Origin: Solirubrobacterales bacterium
Lineage (GTDB): Bacteria > Actinomycetota > Thermoleophilia > Solirubrobacterales > Solirubrobacteraceae
Length of the DNA stretch: 18,892 bases
Assembly: GCA_016215085.1 (NCBI GenBank)
Contig: JACRMD010000257.1
Coordinates: 1-18,892, forward strand
Direction of reading: 5' to 3'
Part shown: positions 8,962-16,478 of the stretch, piece by piece
Numbering within the stretch: position 1 is the first letter of the stretch
Layout of the letters: every line of letters starts with the position of its first letter
Made by a program: the position numbers and the translations under genes
The notes under the pieces: generated by a model
Told to the model about the DNA's origin: nothing
Database searches by the model: none
What the model saw: only the letters and a program-made list of their open reading frames with translations

Positions 8962-11345
8962 GCATCTCGAACGCCGGGCGTCGTGTCGAGTCGCCGTAGC
9001 AGGTCGGGATCGACGAGATCGACCTGCATCGGCGAGATGCGGCCCTCATAGTCGCGTAGCAGGCACCGGCCCCGGCGGAAGGTCCGGAGCTGGCCGCGCA
9101 GGGCTCGATCGTCGGCGTCGAGGCCGAGCAGCCGGAGGACACGTCCCGCCTCGTCGTCGGTCTCGACGCCGAAGGCGAAGAAGCACCCGACGAGGTCGGC
9201 GACGGCCGCGACGTCGTCCACGACCTGGGTCACGAGGATCGGCGTCGCGTTCTGGCTGCGGCACAGCCGCACGATCCGCTGGACCAGCGACAGCCCCAGG
9301 GCATCGCCCACGAGCTGCGAGAGCTCCTCGACGACCAGGACCTTGTGGCGGCTCCAGTCGCCGCTGGCCAGGTGGAGCGCCTGGACGGCGAGCAGCCGCA
9401 GCAGCGCACGGCCGGTGCGCTCCTCCTGCGTGAGGTCTGCCCTCGGCGTGCCTGGGGCGGGCAGCGTGAGATTGGCGATGCGAAGGCTGACGACCGGCCG
9501 CTCGCGATCGGGCCGCGCAGACGCCTCGCTGTCCCCGAACCCAAGTTGCAGAAGGCCCGACGAGGCGTGCACCTCGATCGCGCGGGCAGCGGCTCGGGCG
9601 TCATCGCCGCCTACCGCCAGGCGACCCAGCACGTCGCCGAGGCTCCGGCCGCCGGCCGCCACGACATCGGCGACGGCGCCGCGGATCTCCGTCTGCCACG
9701 CGGGCGGCACCGGTGCCGGCAGGAGCTCGACGAGGAAGGAGTGCCCGAGCTCCACTCTCAGGTCCTCCGGTGCGATCCGCAGTGGGTCGAGCATGCCCCG
9801 GTGCTCGGGGTCGGCGCTGAGCTCCACGTGCTCGACGTGCTCGTCACCGACCACCTCGGCGAGCCGGTGGTCGCCCTTCGGGTCGAGGTCGACGACGCGC
9901 GAGCCTCCGAGGAACGCGTGGAAGGCCAGCAGCTGCGCAGTGAGGGTCTTGCCCGAACCCAGCGTTCCGGTGCAGAGCACCGCCGGCGGTCGCGACGTCC
10001 GCGAGCCCTCGGCGACGTCGAAGAGCACCGGGCTGCGGGCACCCGACAGCGTGCGCCCGATGAGCAGCCCTGCGCGCGCCCCCACGGCGTGCGTGGCGAT
10101 GGGCACCATCGCGCCGAACTGCTCAGGCAGGTAGATGTCGTCGTAGCGCCGCAAGCGCGGGAGCTGGGCCGGGAGGTGGCCGGTCCACAGCTGAAGCTGG
10201 ACGTCCTTCGGCTGGTGCAGCGCGAGCGGGGCAAGCTCCCGTCGCAGCGCACGCACGCGGTCGTCGAGCTGCCCCAGCGTGGCCCCGGCCACCACGAAGC
10301 TCAGTTGCCCACGTAGGAGCGGCGGACGCGACGAGGCGGTGAGCTGCTCCTCGAGCTCGCGCGCGACGTCCGGCCGGACCGCGGTCTGTGCCGTCGGCCC
10401 GTGGTCGCCATGGCTCTCCTCGGAGAAGGCGTGGTCGGCGTCGACGATCCGCCGGCGGACGAGGGCGAGCGCCCGATCGTTGGCGATCCACCGCGCCGCG
10501 AAGCACGCGTCGACGGGGAAGTCGAGTGCCTCGAGCGGTGCGAAGAGCAGCTCGGCCTGCCGTCCGGGAAAGGCGACGGTCTCGGGCATTGCCCCCGCGA
10601 CGAGAACAGCTTGTACGCCGTGAGACACCGCGAGGTGGTCGCGTTCCACCGTCATGGGCTCGTCGAGCAGGCGCAGAACGTCGGCCTCGGTGGGGACGAA
10701 ACGCCGACCACCCTCCTCGTCGGTCGCATCGAGGACGAGCGCCTGTGGGCGCCAGAACTCGTCGAGCCATGGGTCGCCGCAGCCTCGGTGAGCCGCTCGC
10801 CGGATGAGCCACTGCAGCTCGAGCGTCGTTGCGCGATCGACGTCGAGGTAGTCACCGATGCGGTTGAGCATCCGGTACTCGGCGTCCAGCACCTCGTCGA
10901 GCCGGCGTTGCGAGATGCCGCGCGCGTCGGAGAGGCCGATCAGACGGCGGGCGTCCGCCGCCAGCAGGCGCCACGCCGTTGGCGACTCGCCCCCGAGGCG
11001 GACGGCCACGAACACCTCCGGTCGGGTGATCGCATCGGTGTCGAGCGCCTCGCGATGGTCGCGGACGAGCTCCATCAGCCGCCGCTGGTCACCGAGCTCC
11101 GAGGACGCCGCGTCGAGCGCTGACTCCTCGTAGTCCCCGGCGGACCAAGCCCTGGTGACGCGCAGCAGCTGGAAGTCGGACTCCGCCGCCGAGGCGAAGG
11201 CGGCGAGCCGCGCCAACACCTCCACCTTGCCGTTGACGGCCAGGCCCGCGTAGGACGTGGTGTGCAGCCGATACAACCCCCACGCGTCATCCACGTCGCG
11301 ACCGAACACGACGTTGCGCCAGGCGAACGTCAGCGGCTGGCTCAT
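8958..11345 (-). CDS. VirB4/TraC-type conjugation ATPase (TcpF-like)
   Basis: A 795-residue motor ATPase of the secretion channel, cytoplasmic and membrane-associated. The N-terminal half (1-430) holds the family's poorly conserved domain. The ATPase half has Walker A GTLGSGKT (about residues 460-467), SRVVDLDPKGDHRLAEVVG after it, Walker B HKVLVVEELSQLV (about 664-676) and the VirB4-typical SQNATPILVTQVVDDV (about 697-712). It ends with a segment LRTFRRGRCLLRDYEGRISPMQVDL, which matches the C-terminal strand pair of VirB4 proteins. Length fits the family (about 800). The start is the ATG at 11345, which overlaps the upstream stop as ATGA; the open frame extends 40 codons further but only with low-complexity residues. 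The end overlaps the VirB6-like gene. The family call is firm. In the Tcp naming it would be TcpF, in Tn916 Orf16. Confidence 0.92.
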   Translation of the reverse strand: MSQPLTFAWRNVVFGRDVDDAWGLYRLHTTSYAGLAVNGKVEVLARLAAFASAAESDFQLLRVTRAWSAGDYEESALDAASSELGDQRRLMELVRDHREALDTDAITRPEVFVAVRLGGESPTAWRLLAADARRLIGLSDARGISQRRLDEVLDAEYRMLNRIGDYLDVDRATTLELQWLIRRAAHRGCGDPWLDEFWRPQALVLDATDEEGGRRFVPTEADVLRLLDEPMTVERDHLAVSHGVQAVLVAGAMPETVAFPGRQAELLFAPLEALDFPVDACFAARWIANDRALALVRRRIVDADHAFSEESHGDHGPTAQTAVRPDVARELEEQLTASSRPPLLRGQLSFVVAGATLGQLDDRVRALRRELAPLALHQPKDVQLQLWTGHLPAQLPRLRRYDDIYLPEQFGAMVPIATHAVGARAGLLIGRTLSGARSPVLFDVAEGSRTSRPPAVLCTGTLGSGKTLTAQLLAFHAFLGGSRVVDLDPKGDHRLAEVVGDEHVEHVELSADPEHRGMLDPLRIAPEDLRVELGHSFLVELLPAPVPPAWQTEIRGAVADVVAAGGRSLGDVLGRLAVGGDDARAAARAIEVHASSGLLQLGFGDSEASARPDRERPVVSLRIANLTLPAPGTPRADLTQEERTGRALLRLLAVQALHLASGDWSRHKVLVVEELSQLVGDALGLSLVQRIVRLCRSQNATPILVTQVVDDVAAVADLVGCFFAFGVETDDEAGRVLRLLGLDADDRALRGQLRTFRRGRCLLRDYEGRISPMQVDLVDPDLLRRLDTTPGVRDA

Positions 11346-11917
11346 CGCACGACGAGCCGCTCGGCCGAACGGAGGCGCACGGTGACCGCGTGCTGGAGCA
11401 GATCCCGACCCATGGGCCGCAGTTCCAGCCGGCGGCCGCGGATCACGGCCTGCGCCTGGTGGCATACGAGGACCTCCGCCGGCCCGCGGACGCTGCCCGA
11501 CCGCAGCGCGCCGGCGTGCTCGTCAGGAACGATCACCATCGGCCCAAGGCCGCGCGGATCCTGGCCCGGTCGCCGCTGCAGGCCCACGAGCCGGCGCGGA
11601 CGCACGCTGTAGGCAGCGCGAGCCGCGAGCGCCTCATAGACCCGCCGCCCGTCGGACTGCGTGCGGCAGAGGACATGCGCCGCCGCACCCGGGACGAACA
11701 GGAGCCGGACCGGCAACGGCAGGATGCCGAGGATCGGGCCGATCGCCGGCATGCCGCTCAGCGCCACGATCACCACCGCGCTGGCGAGCCCGACTCCCGC
11801 CGCCGACAGCGGCAGGCCGTACGGGAGCGGGATGCGGTAGCGGTCGATGCGATGGATGCGGCGCTCGAGCTCGAACGCGAGCCGGTACGACCGCAGGACG
11901 ACGCCGCCCTCATGCAT
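11342..11917 (-). CDS. TcpE-like membrane protein of the conjugation channel
   Basis: A 191-residue protein. A basic N-terminal stretch RSYRLAFELERRIHRIDRYRIP precedes LPYGLPLSAAG and two membrane helices (about residues 35-55 and 60-83). A second basic part DGRRVYEALAARAAYSVRPRRLVG then follows. This pattern (ERRIYxID, LPxP, two helices, then a PxxxxxxxRYxxxPRRL region) is what I recall for TcpE/Tn916 Orf17 proteins, which are inner-membrane partners of the VirB4-like ATPase encoded just downstream. The C-terminal 80 residues (about 112-191) are an extra soluble region with strand-like segments and no recognised domain. The ATG at 11917 follows the upstream stop by 8 bases and overlaps the next gene as ATGA at its end. 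A PrgI-type assignment is the main alternative. Confidence 0.75.
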   Translation of the reverse strand: MHEGGVVLRSYRLAFELERRIHRIDRYRIPLPYGLPLSAAGVGLASAVVIVALSGMPAIGPILGILPLPVRLLFVPGAAAHVLCRTQSDGRRVYEALAARAAYSVRPRRLVGLQRRPGQDPRGLGPMVIVPDEHAGALRSGSVRGPAEVLVCHQAQAVIRGRRLELRPMGRDLLQHAVTVRLRSAERLVVR

Positions 11918-11925
11918 CGGCTCGG

Positions 11926-12234
11926 TCAGGAGACCAGGGACGTCCAGAGGCTGACGATCACCTCGCGCACGCTGCCCTGCGCGAACACGAAGCCACCGAG
12001 CACGATGACCAGCAGGGCGAGCACGACGCCCCCGTTGACGTCGCGCCGGCCGAGCACCGGGAGCGCCACCAGGCCGGCCACCGCGAGGAACAGCGCCACG
12101 GCGAGGCCGCGTGCCTGCTCCCCCAGGTTGCGACCGAAGTTGGCGGTCTCGGCGAGGGCCGCCGGCGCGAGCACGGCGCTCGTGAGAAGGGCAGCCATCG
12201 CGGAGAGGGCGACGGCTCGGGCTCGGTGCATCAT
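11926..12234 (-). CDS. Small pilin-like (VirB2/TrbC-like) conjugation protein
   Basis: A 102-residue protein. It has a clear signal peptide (basic start MMHRARAV, hydrophobic core, cleavage likely after PAALA at about residue 28) and a short polar stretch ETANFGRNLGEQ. Two membrane helices at about 42-61 and 69-86 are separated by a LGRRDVNGG turn. This is the architecture of processed VirB2/TrbC-type pilins and of small TcpD-like subunits. Identification rests on size, topology and place between the TcpC-like and TcpE-like genes, not on residue motifs. The start at 12234 is chosen because ATG ATG at 12234/12231 overlaps the stop of the upstream gene as ATGA. It may form surface subunits or a membrane ring; the sequence cannot decide. 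Confidence 0.72.
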   Translation of the reverse strand: MMHRARAVALSAMAALLTSAVLAPAALAETANFGRNLGEQARGLAVALFLAVAGLVALPVLGRRDVNGGVVLALLVIVLGGFVFAQGSVREVIVSLWTSLVS

Positions 12235-13064
12235 CGTGTGGCCTCCAAAGCCATGGGATTGACATGCACGCGGCGCACGAGCCATCGCCGACCATGGCGG
12301 ACGACATCGAGCTCGTAACGCAGCGTGAGCTGCTGCCCGTCGCGTGAACGGGCGAGGACGAGAAGGGCGACCCGGCGTTGGCGGACGACCCAGGTCGTGG
12401 CGACCACGTCGGCCACCCGTAGACCAGTCGTAGGGAGCGAGACGGCGGCGCCCGGCTCGAGGTCGGCATCGAGGTCGACCGCCTCGCCGGCGAGGTAGTG
12501 GCGCAGGACGCGCACGGCGACCGTCCGCAGGGCAGGGTCCTCGACCTCGAGTTCTGCGGGCGCCACGCGCCCGTCGGCCACGCGCGGCGGCCCGACGACG
12601 GCGGGCGGCCCGGCGACGTAGAGCCGGCCTCGTTGGTCGCGACCGGTGGTGACGGCGAGGTAGGTCGTCGCGCGGCCGTCGTCTAGGGCGACCGTGACGA
12701 CTGCCTCACGCGCTCGACGCGCCGATGCCACCACGGCGCTCCACCGGACGGGACGCCCGCTGCGGCTGCCGCGGTCATCGGCAACGCCCTCCTGCGCAAG
12801 GCCGAAGCGTCGCTGGGCAAGTGCTGGATCTCGCTCCGAGCGTGGGCCGGTGAACCATCGCGCAAAGGCTTCCGCCAATCCCTCCAGCGCCGGGTCGACC
12901 GGGACTGAGCGCGCGCTGTGCAAGCGGGCGGGCTCCGGTGCCGGCGCCACGAGCGCACGCAGACCCACCGCGCTCAGGACAATGGCGAGTCCTGAGAGCG
13001 CGATCTGCGGGAAACGCCCTGCGGCCCGCACCTGGGCAAGCGAGACGGTTCGTGGCCCGGCCAT
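12231..13064 (-). CDS. TcpC/VirB8-like conjugation assembly protein
   Basis: A 277-residue bitopic protein: a short basic cytoplasmic N-terminus, one membrane helix (about residues 19-40, QIALSGLAIVLSAVGLRAL) and a large extracytoplasmic part. That part has a helical segment AEAFARWFTGP near 65-75, typical of the first NTF2-like helix of TcpC. Strand-rich segments follow (AVVTVALDDGRATTYLAVTTG; LRTVAVRVLRHYLAGEAVDL; WVVRQRRVALLVLARSRD; LRYELDVVRHGRRWLVRRV), consistent with two tandem NTF2/VirB8-like domains. The known TcpC of pCW3 is longer (about 359 residues), so this is a compact version. It is predicted to scaffold the channel at the membrane. The start ATG 13064 shares one base with the upstream TGA (TGATG). 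The end overlaps the pilin-like gene. The call rests on architecture and context. Confidence 0.77.
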   Translation of the reverse strand: MAGPRTVSLAQVRAAGRFPQIALSGLAIVLSAVGLRALVAPAPEPARLHSARSVPVDPALEGLAEAFARWFTGPRSERDPALAQRRFGLAQEGVADDRGSRSGRPVRWSAVVASARRAREAVVTVALDDGRATTYLAVTTGRDQRGRLYVAGPPAVVGPPRVADGRVAPAELEVEDPALRTVAVRVLRHYLAGEAVDLDADLEPGAAVSLPTTGLRVADVVATTWVVRQRRVALLVLARSRDGQQLTLRYELDVVRHGRRWLVRRVHVNPMALEATR

Positions 13065-13546
13065 CAGAAGAACTCCCCGACGGGAGTAGGAGACGGTGCC
13101 GCCGACGGCGCGGACCGGGCTGGGGGCTGCACGCGGGCAGCCGGTGCAGGTCGAACCGGCACTGCGTATGGCGGCCGCTGCCGACGAGTCGGGCGCGGCG
13201 TCTCCCTTGGGGAATCCGGGGCGATGTGGGAGTGCCGACTCCGGCGCTGTCGATGCCGGGGAGGCTCTGAAGGGTTCCCCCGCGGCGACACATCTCGTCG
13301 CCCGACCAGGGGCGCCGCCGGGAGGTCGCGTTCCCAGGCACGGCGAGACACGTTGGACGCCTCACGTCCGTTGCCGAGCTCGCCTCGCTGTTGACCGAGA
13401 AGTGCGGCCGCAAGTAGCACGGCCGCGAACCCGCATGCCACGAGCGTGACTGGCCCGCGAGGCAGCGCCCTCGGCAACTCGATCGGCTCGCTGGTGGCTT
13501 GGACACTCGCGAGCAGAAACTGATCTAGCCTTGGGACGAATGGCAT
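13064..13546 (-). CDS. Pro/Arg-rich single-pass membrane protein, first gene of the transfer operon
   Basis: A 160-residue protein of unrecognised family. Residues 1-30 are mixed polar (MPFVPRLDQFLLASVQ), about 32-51 form one membrane helix (PVTLVACGFAAVLLAAALLG), and the remaining 110 residues are a disordered tail very rich in Pro, Arg, Ser and Ala, ending SPTPVGEFF. A tail of this kind could span the cell wall as VirB10/TrbI N-terminal regions do, or bind peptidoglycan or DNA by charge; neither is shown. The ATG at 13546 is preceded by AGGGG at a 5-base distance, whereas the longer open frame to 13813 has only low-complexity residues. It runs into the TcpC-like gene with a one-base TGATG overlap, which is the main evidence that it belongs to the operon. 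Confidence 0.6.
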   Translation of the reverse strand: MPFVPRLDQFLLASVQATSEPIELPRALPRGPVTLVACGFAAVLLAAALLGQQRGELGNGREASNVSRRAWERDLPAAPLVGRRDVSPRGNPSEPPRHRQRRSRHSHIAPDSPRETPRPTRRQRPPYAVPVRPAPAARVQPPARSAPSAAPSPTPVGEFF

Positions 13547-13929
13547 TGGACCCCTGAGTCGCTGCAGGCGTGCAAGACCCCCCTCCGCAACGAACGCCGA
13601 CGGCCCTACTAGGCATCGACGCCACGGCCAGTGCGCTGCGTCCCGCCGGCGCCGCTTTCGGCGTCGGCCTCGCACAACAGCGTGCGTAGCGGCATAGGAC
13701 GGATCCCGAGAAGTTGTTGTAGGCCCTTGGTTGGCTTGGTCCTGCGGAGGTAGCGGGCCGACGTCGCGGTTGGAAGGGCCCGAGTCGCCGATTCTGGAAC
13801 ATGCGAGGAACAAGAGGAGATCGCGCGCTCGTCGGAACCAAGCTCTTGTTCAGGTCCATGCATGCTGTCGCGAGCAACGAGTCGCCCGTGCTCGTTGCCC
13901 GGTTGCGCAACGACCGCGGCCGGCGCAGG
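13547..13929. other. Spacer between the operon start and the IS110 remnant
   Basis: No gene is supported in these 383 bases. The minus-strand frame that continues from the transposase fragment (to about 13609) no longer resembles IS110 proteins after position 13930. The promoter of the transfer operon should lie here, unless transcription enters from the transposon side. I see no convincing -35/-10 pair. Confidence 0.45.
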
Positions 13930-14566
13930 CGGCACGTAGCGATGGTCGGGGCGCATCGCGCGCAGCTGCGTGTTGCAGTCAGCGATCTGGGGCTTTCAAC
14001 CCGGCGATGGCCGCGACGCTGGCCAGCACCGTCGAGCCCCATGGCTCGGGCACCTGCAGGTCGGCGAGCATGTCGCGGCCCGCCACGCCGAAGAGGTCGG
14101 TCACCGGGCAGGGCTTGCCGGACGAGACCAGCATGGCGTGGACGCGGTGCGTGAGCATCGAGCGGTGCTTGACCAGGTGCAGGCGAAAGCGCGCGAGCTC
14201 GCGCTCTTGGCGGATCTCCAGCGACGGCGGCCAGATCTCGGGCACCAGATCGCGCTGGGACAAGATCGCCAGCACGCACGCGTCGAACTTGTCGGTGTTG
14301 GCCGCCAGCGACCCAATGCCCTTGACCCTGGCCGCGTCGGCGATCCGCACATCCCAGCCCAGCTCCTCGAAGCGATCGTGCACAAACCGCGTCCCGGTCA
14401 TCGACTCGATCACCGCCCGCGGCGCTCGCAGCTCGATCCGGCAGACCAGGCCGGCCAGCCCGTCGCCATCGGGCGGCACCGCGAACTCCTCGACGATCTT
14501 GCCGCCATCGCTCAACAAGCACACATCGAGCTTTCGACGACTCAGATCCAAGCCAGCGTGCAACAT
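13930..14566 (-). pseudogene. IS110-family transposase remnant (DEDD domain only, frameshifted and C-terminally truncated)
   Basis: The N-terminal RuvC-like DEDD domain is well preserved: MLHAGLDLSRRKLDVCLL (first Asp), PRAVIESMTGT (Glu), VKGIGSLAANTDKFDACVLA (the Asp pair, canonical KTDRKDA region) and a following FRLHLVKHRSMLTHRVHAML helix. Reading breaks in a run of four G on the plus strand (13989-13992). Removing one base gives AGLKAQIADCNTQLRAMRPDHRYVP, which is the expected linker towards the C-terminal domain. After 13930 the similarity stops, so the C-terminal Transposase_20 domain with its catalytic serine is missing. The start ATG 14566 is preceded by AGGAGG at a 10-base distance. 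Without the serine domain the protein cannot recombine DNA. It could still be a target of a related intact IS110 copy elsewhere. Confidence 0.88.
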
Positions 14567-14573
14567 CGACAAC

Positions 14574-14628
14574 GGGCCTCCTCGGGTCGCTGCGTGGTGA
14601 CCCTCGGAGCGTCTCACCGGGGAGGCCC
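14574..14628 (-). promoter_or_regulatory. 12-bp hairpin sequestering the IS110 ribosome binding site
   Basis: Arms at 14574-14585 and 14617-14628 pair over 12 positions with one G-U wobble (outer eight bases GGGCCTCC/GGAGGCCC are perfect); the loop is 31 bases. The AGGAGG ribosome binding site of the transposase (minus strand, 14582-14577) lies inside one arm. The loop offers a competing GGGTC/GACCC pair. It could block translation of read-through transcripts, terminate the upstream minus-strand gene, or be part of an IS110 bridge RNA in the transposon's non-coding end. Confidence 0.55.
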
Positions 14629-14672
14629 TCCTTTCACAGCAGTCCAGCGATAGCTCGGACGCGTCGCCCCGG

Positions 14673-14936
14673 TTAAGACTCGGCGGCGTATCGGTGTCGT
14701 AGCCAGCGACGGTAGGGCCACGCCGCGATCGCGTTTCCGACCACGGCAGAGGACGCGAGGAACCCATTGAAGTCGTCGAGGGTTGCGACGACGAACAGTC
14801 CGAACCACGGCACGTGGATCAACCAGAGCAGCGTCCGCGGGACGGCCGCCGGCATCGGCTCCTCGGGTTCGGGCTCGACTACGCGGCCCTCAAGCCACCA
14901 CTCGCCGTCGTCCCGATTGCTGTCCTGCACAGCCAT
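14673..14936 (-). CDS. Small two-helix membrane protein, unknown
   Basis: An 87-residue protein. It has an acidic, Trp-containing N-terminus (EWWLEGRVVEPEPEEP), two hydrophobic segments (about residues 33-51 and 59-74) and a basic aromatic tail YRRWLRHRYAAES. No family was recognised. Translation is well supported: GGGAGG stands 8 bases before the ATG at 14936. It is divergent from the secreted-protein gene at 15185; the 248-base region between them should carry both promoters. Its stop is 45 bases from the hairpin in front of the IS110 remnant, which may serve as its terminator. Confidence 0.65.
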   Translation of the reverse strand: MAVQDSNRDDGEWWLEGRVVEPEPEEPMPAAVPRTLLWLIHVPWFGLFVVATLDDFNGFLASSAVVGNAIAAWPYRRWLRHRYAAES

Positions 14937-15184
14937 CTAGTCGGCCTCCCGGATTGCGGGCTTGACCCGGACTGCGGCCGAACCGACGGCGGCGCGGTTG
15001 CGCCGGTGGCTAGGGCAGCCCGCTTCTGCTTTCCACGTGGTCCAGCCGCTGTCGTTGCTCGCTGTACGTGACGGTTCTTCTCTTCCGTTGAGGACCAGTA
15101 AAGAATTCACACTGATGAGGTGGACGAACCTAAGATGCTCTGACAAGTGGGCAGCAGGACCGCTGCTCGAGATCGGAGGTAGGA

Positions 15185-15916
15185 ATGAGCAGGTGCGTTG
15201 TTCAGGCGCGAGCGGTAGGCCTTGCCATCGTGTTTGCGGTGGTGGGACTCCTCGGAACGTCGTCGCTCGCGGCGGCGGCCGACCCGTGTTCTGGCGATCC
15301 GATGCCGTCTGGGTGCGTGCGTGGCGTTAAGGTCGTGGACGTCTCGGCGTACGAGGTGACGCGGGCTCCGGACGGCGCCCTGAGCGTCAAGTGGAGCATC
15401 GACGACCGGGTCAAGACGACGGTCGACTTCCCCAGGCCCGTCCCGGCCGGGGAAGCCATCGCGCGGGCCCGTGAGACTGGTGTGCCGGCCGCGGGCGAGG
15501 TGACGGCGGAGACCCCAGCGAGGGCCGCGAAGGCCCCGCGTGCGATGGCGTCTCAGGACTGGTGGACGTACTGCGACGCGACGGCCTACGCGCCGGACAT
15601 CCTCTTCAACGCGGACTGGCAGTACTATGCCCGAGCCCACGGCGGGCAATTCTGCGGCAGCAACGCAGTGAGCTCGCATGCGATCGGCGTGTGGCTGCAC
15701 CGTTATCAAAACGGTGGCTGGTCCAACCTCCCCGATGGATATGGCTCGGCGCAAGGTGCGGCGTGGAACGGAATCGATGCATACGCCCGCTACAACTGCA
15801 ACCACCAGACGAGCTACAACTACCGTACGTGGATGAATACGTACGCCACTGTTGGCCCTTACGTGTACCGGGGTCCCGACCTGGCTAATACGGCCTGGCA
15901 CACTTGCCCGGGGTAG
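15185..15916 (+). CDS. Secreted Cys-containing protein of unknown function
   Basis: A 243-residue exported protein. The signal peptide covers about residues 1-31 (basic start, hydrophobic core GLAIVFAVVGLLG, cleavage near LAAAA). A short N-terminal region has Cys35 and Cys44. An Ala/Glu-rich linker (about 86-124) leads to a compact aromatic C-terminal domain with Cys130, Cys157, Cys205 and Cys241, probably two disulfides. That domain has many Tyr, Trp, Asn and Gly residues (for example DWQYYARAHGGQFCGSN, NYRTWMNTYATVGPYVYRGP), a style common in small secreted actinobacterial proteins. No catalytic motif was recognised. GGAGG stands 5 bases before the ATG. The gene is monocistronic and ends before a strong hairpin. 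The composition (Asn/Tyr-rich, less Arg/Ala) differs from the neighbours because of its extracellular role. Confidence 0.8.
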   Translation: MSRCVVQARAVGLAIVFAVVGLLGTSSLAAAADPCSGDPMPSGCVRGVKVVDVSAYEVTRAPDGALSVKWSIDDRVKTTVDFPRPVPAGEAIARARETGVPAAGEVTAETPARAAKAPRAMASQDWWTYCDATAYAPDILFNADWQYYARAHGGQFCGSNAVSSHAIGVWLHRYQNGGWSNLPDGYGSAQGAAWNGIDAYARYNCNHQTSYNYRTWMNTYATVGPYVYRGPDLANTAWHTCPG

Positions 15917-15928
15917 GTCGTAGCACTT

Positions 15929-15957
15929 GGGCCTCCGCATCATGCGTGCGGAGGCCC
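15929..15957. terminator. Bidirectional hairpin between convergent genes
   Basis: A perfect 11-bp stem (15929-15939 with 15947-15957, GGGCCTCCGCA/TGCGGAGGCCC) and a 7-base loop start 13 bases after the stop of the secreted-protein gene. The stop codon of the convergent zinc-ribbon gene begins at 15957, at the edge of the stem. There is no T tract, as is common in GC-rich actinobacteria. Confidence 0.7.
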
Positions 15958-16478
15958 TAGCCGGCCCGCCAGGTGGCGTGAACGCCACCGTCCGACCAGC
16001 CGCATCGGCAGCACCACAGTCGGTAGCCGCCGCTCTGCGCCACCGCGACGCGGCGCCACTCCTCGGAGCTGCAACAAGGACACGGCGGGGCGGGGGCGAT
16101 GGCTCCAGTTCTCTCATTGCCCCACGGAACGAAGTTGCCCCTCTCGTCCTCGAAGCGGACGGGTGGACGCGAAGCCGTGAGGGCGTCACTGGCAACCAGA
16201 GCGACCCACGCTCGCTCGCCGGCCTGGGTGCTCTGCCAGCTCCCGTCGACCTTGCGCACCGCCGCTTTGGTCGCGCCAACCGGGAGTCGCCCGCCGACGG
16301 CGCTGTAGAGCGGCCCTCGGATCGCCGCGGGCAGCTCGTCCTCGAGCCGGGTCGCCCCTATCCGATCCACGTCCGTCGATGGCCACACCGCGAGCCACAA
16401 GCTCCCTTCTGCCTCACGTATGTCCGCCCGGAGAGTGCCGGCCGCGACACTGACGAGGACCGGAGCATCCCGAAGCAT
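15957..16478 (-). CDS. Zinc-ribbon protein of unknown function
   Basis: A 173-residue soluble protein. The first 120 residues contain segments such as GSLWLAVWPS and RAWVALVASDAL, alternating hydrophobic strands with no recognised family. A C-terminal zinc ribbon is clear: CPCC (Cys133 to Cys136) and CCRC (Cys156 to Cys159), each a CxxC knuckle, with GGYRLWCCRCGWSDGG around the second. Such ribbons usually bind nucleic acid or proteins. The ATG at 16478 has no strong ribosome binding site. It converges on the secreted-protein gene and shares its terminator hairpin. Intact motif spacing and codon use support a real gene; its role is unknown. Confidence 0.65.
   Translation of the reverse strand: MLRDAPVLVSVAAGTLRADIREAEGSLWLAVWPSTDVDRIGATRLEDELPAAIRGPLYSAVGGRLPVGATKAAVRKVDGSWQSTQAGERAWVALVASDALTASRPPVRFEDERGNFVPWGNERTGAIAPAPPCPCCSSEEWRRVAVAQSGGYRLWCCRCGWSDGGVHATWRAG

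Noticed and set aside
9345..10316. Plus-strand frame of 323 codons
   Set aside because: Antisense to the Walker A part of the VirB4 gene; composition is typical of a shadow frame.
13547..13813. Upstream extension of the first operon gene to 13813
   Set aside because: The extra 89 residues are low-complexity and Arg-rich, while ATG 13546 has AGGGG at a suitable distance.
15088..15135. Possible promoter before the secreted-protein gene (TTCACA region and TAAGAT)
   Set aside because: The spacing (about 19 bases) and match are weak for an actinobacterial promoter; cannot be called from sequence alone.
15107..16279. Minus-strand frame of 390 codons
   Set aside because: It lies antisense to the secreted-protein gene, which has a signal peptide and a good ribosome binding site, and also covers the zinc-ribbon gene in another frame. 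The translation is Arg-rich shadow sequence.
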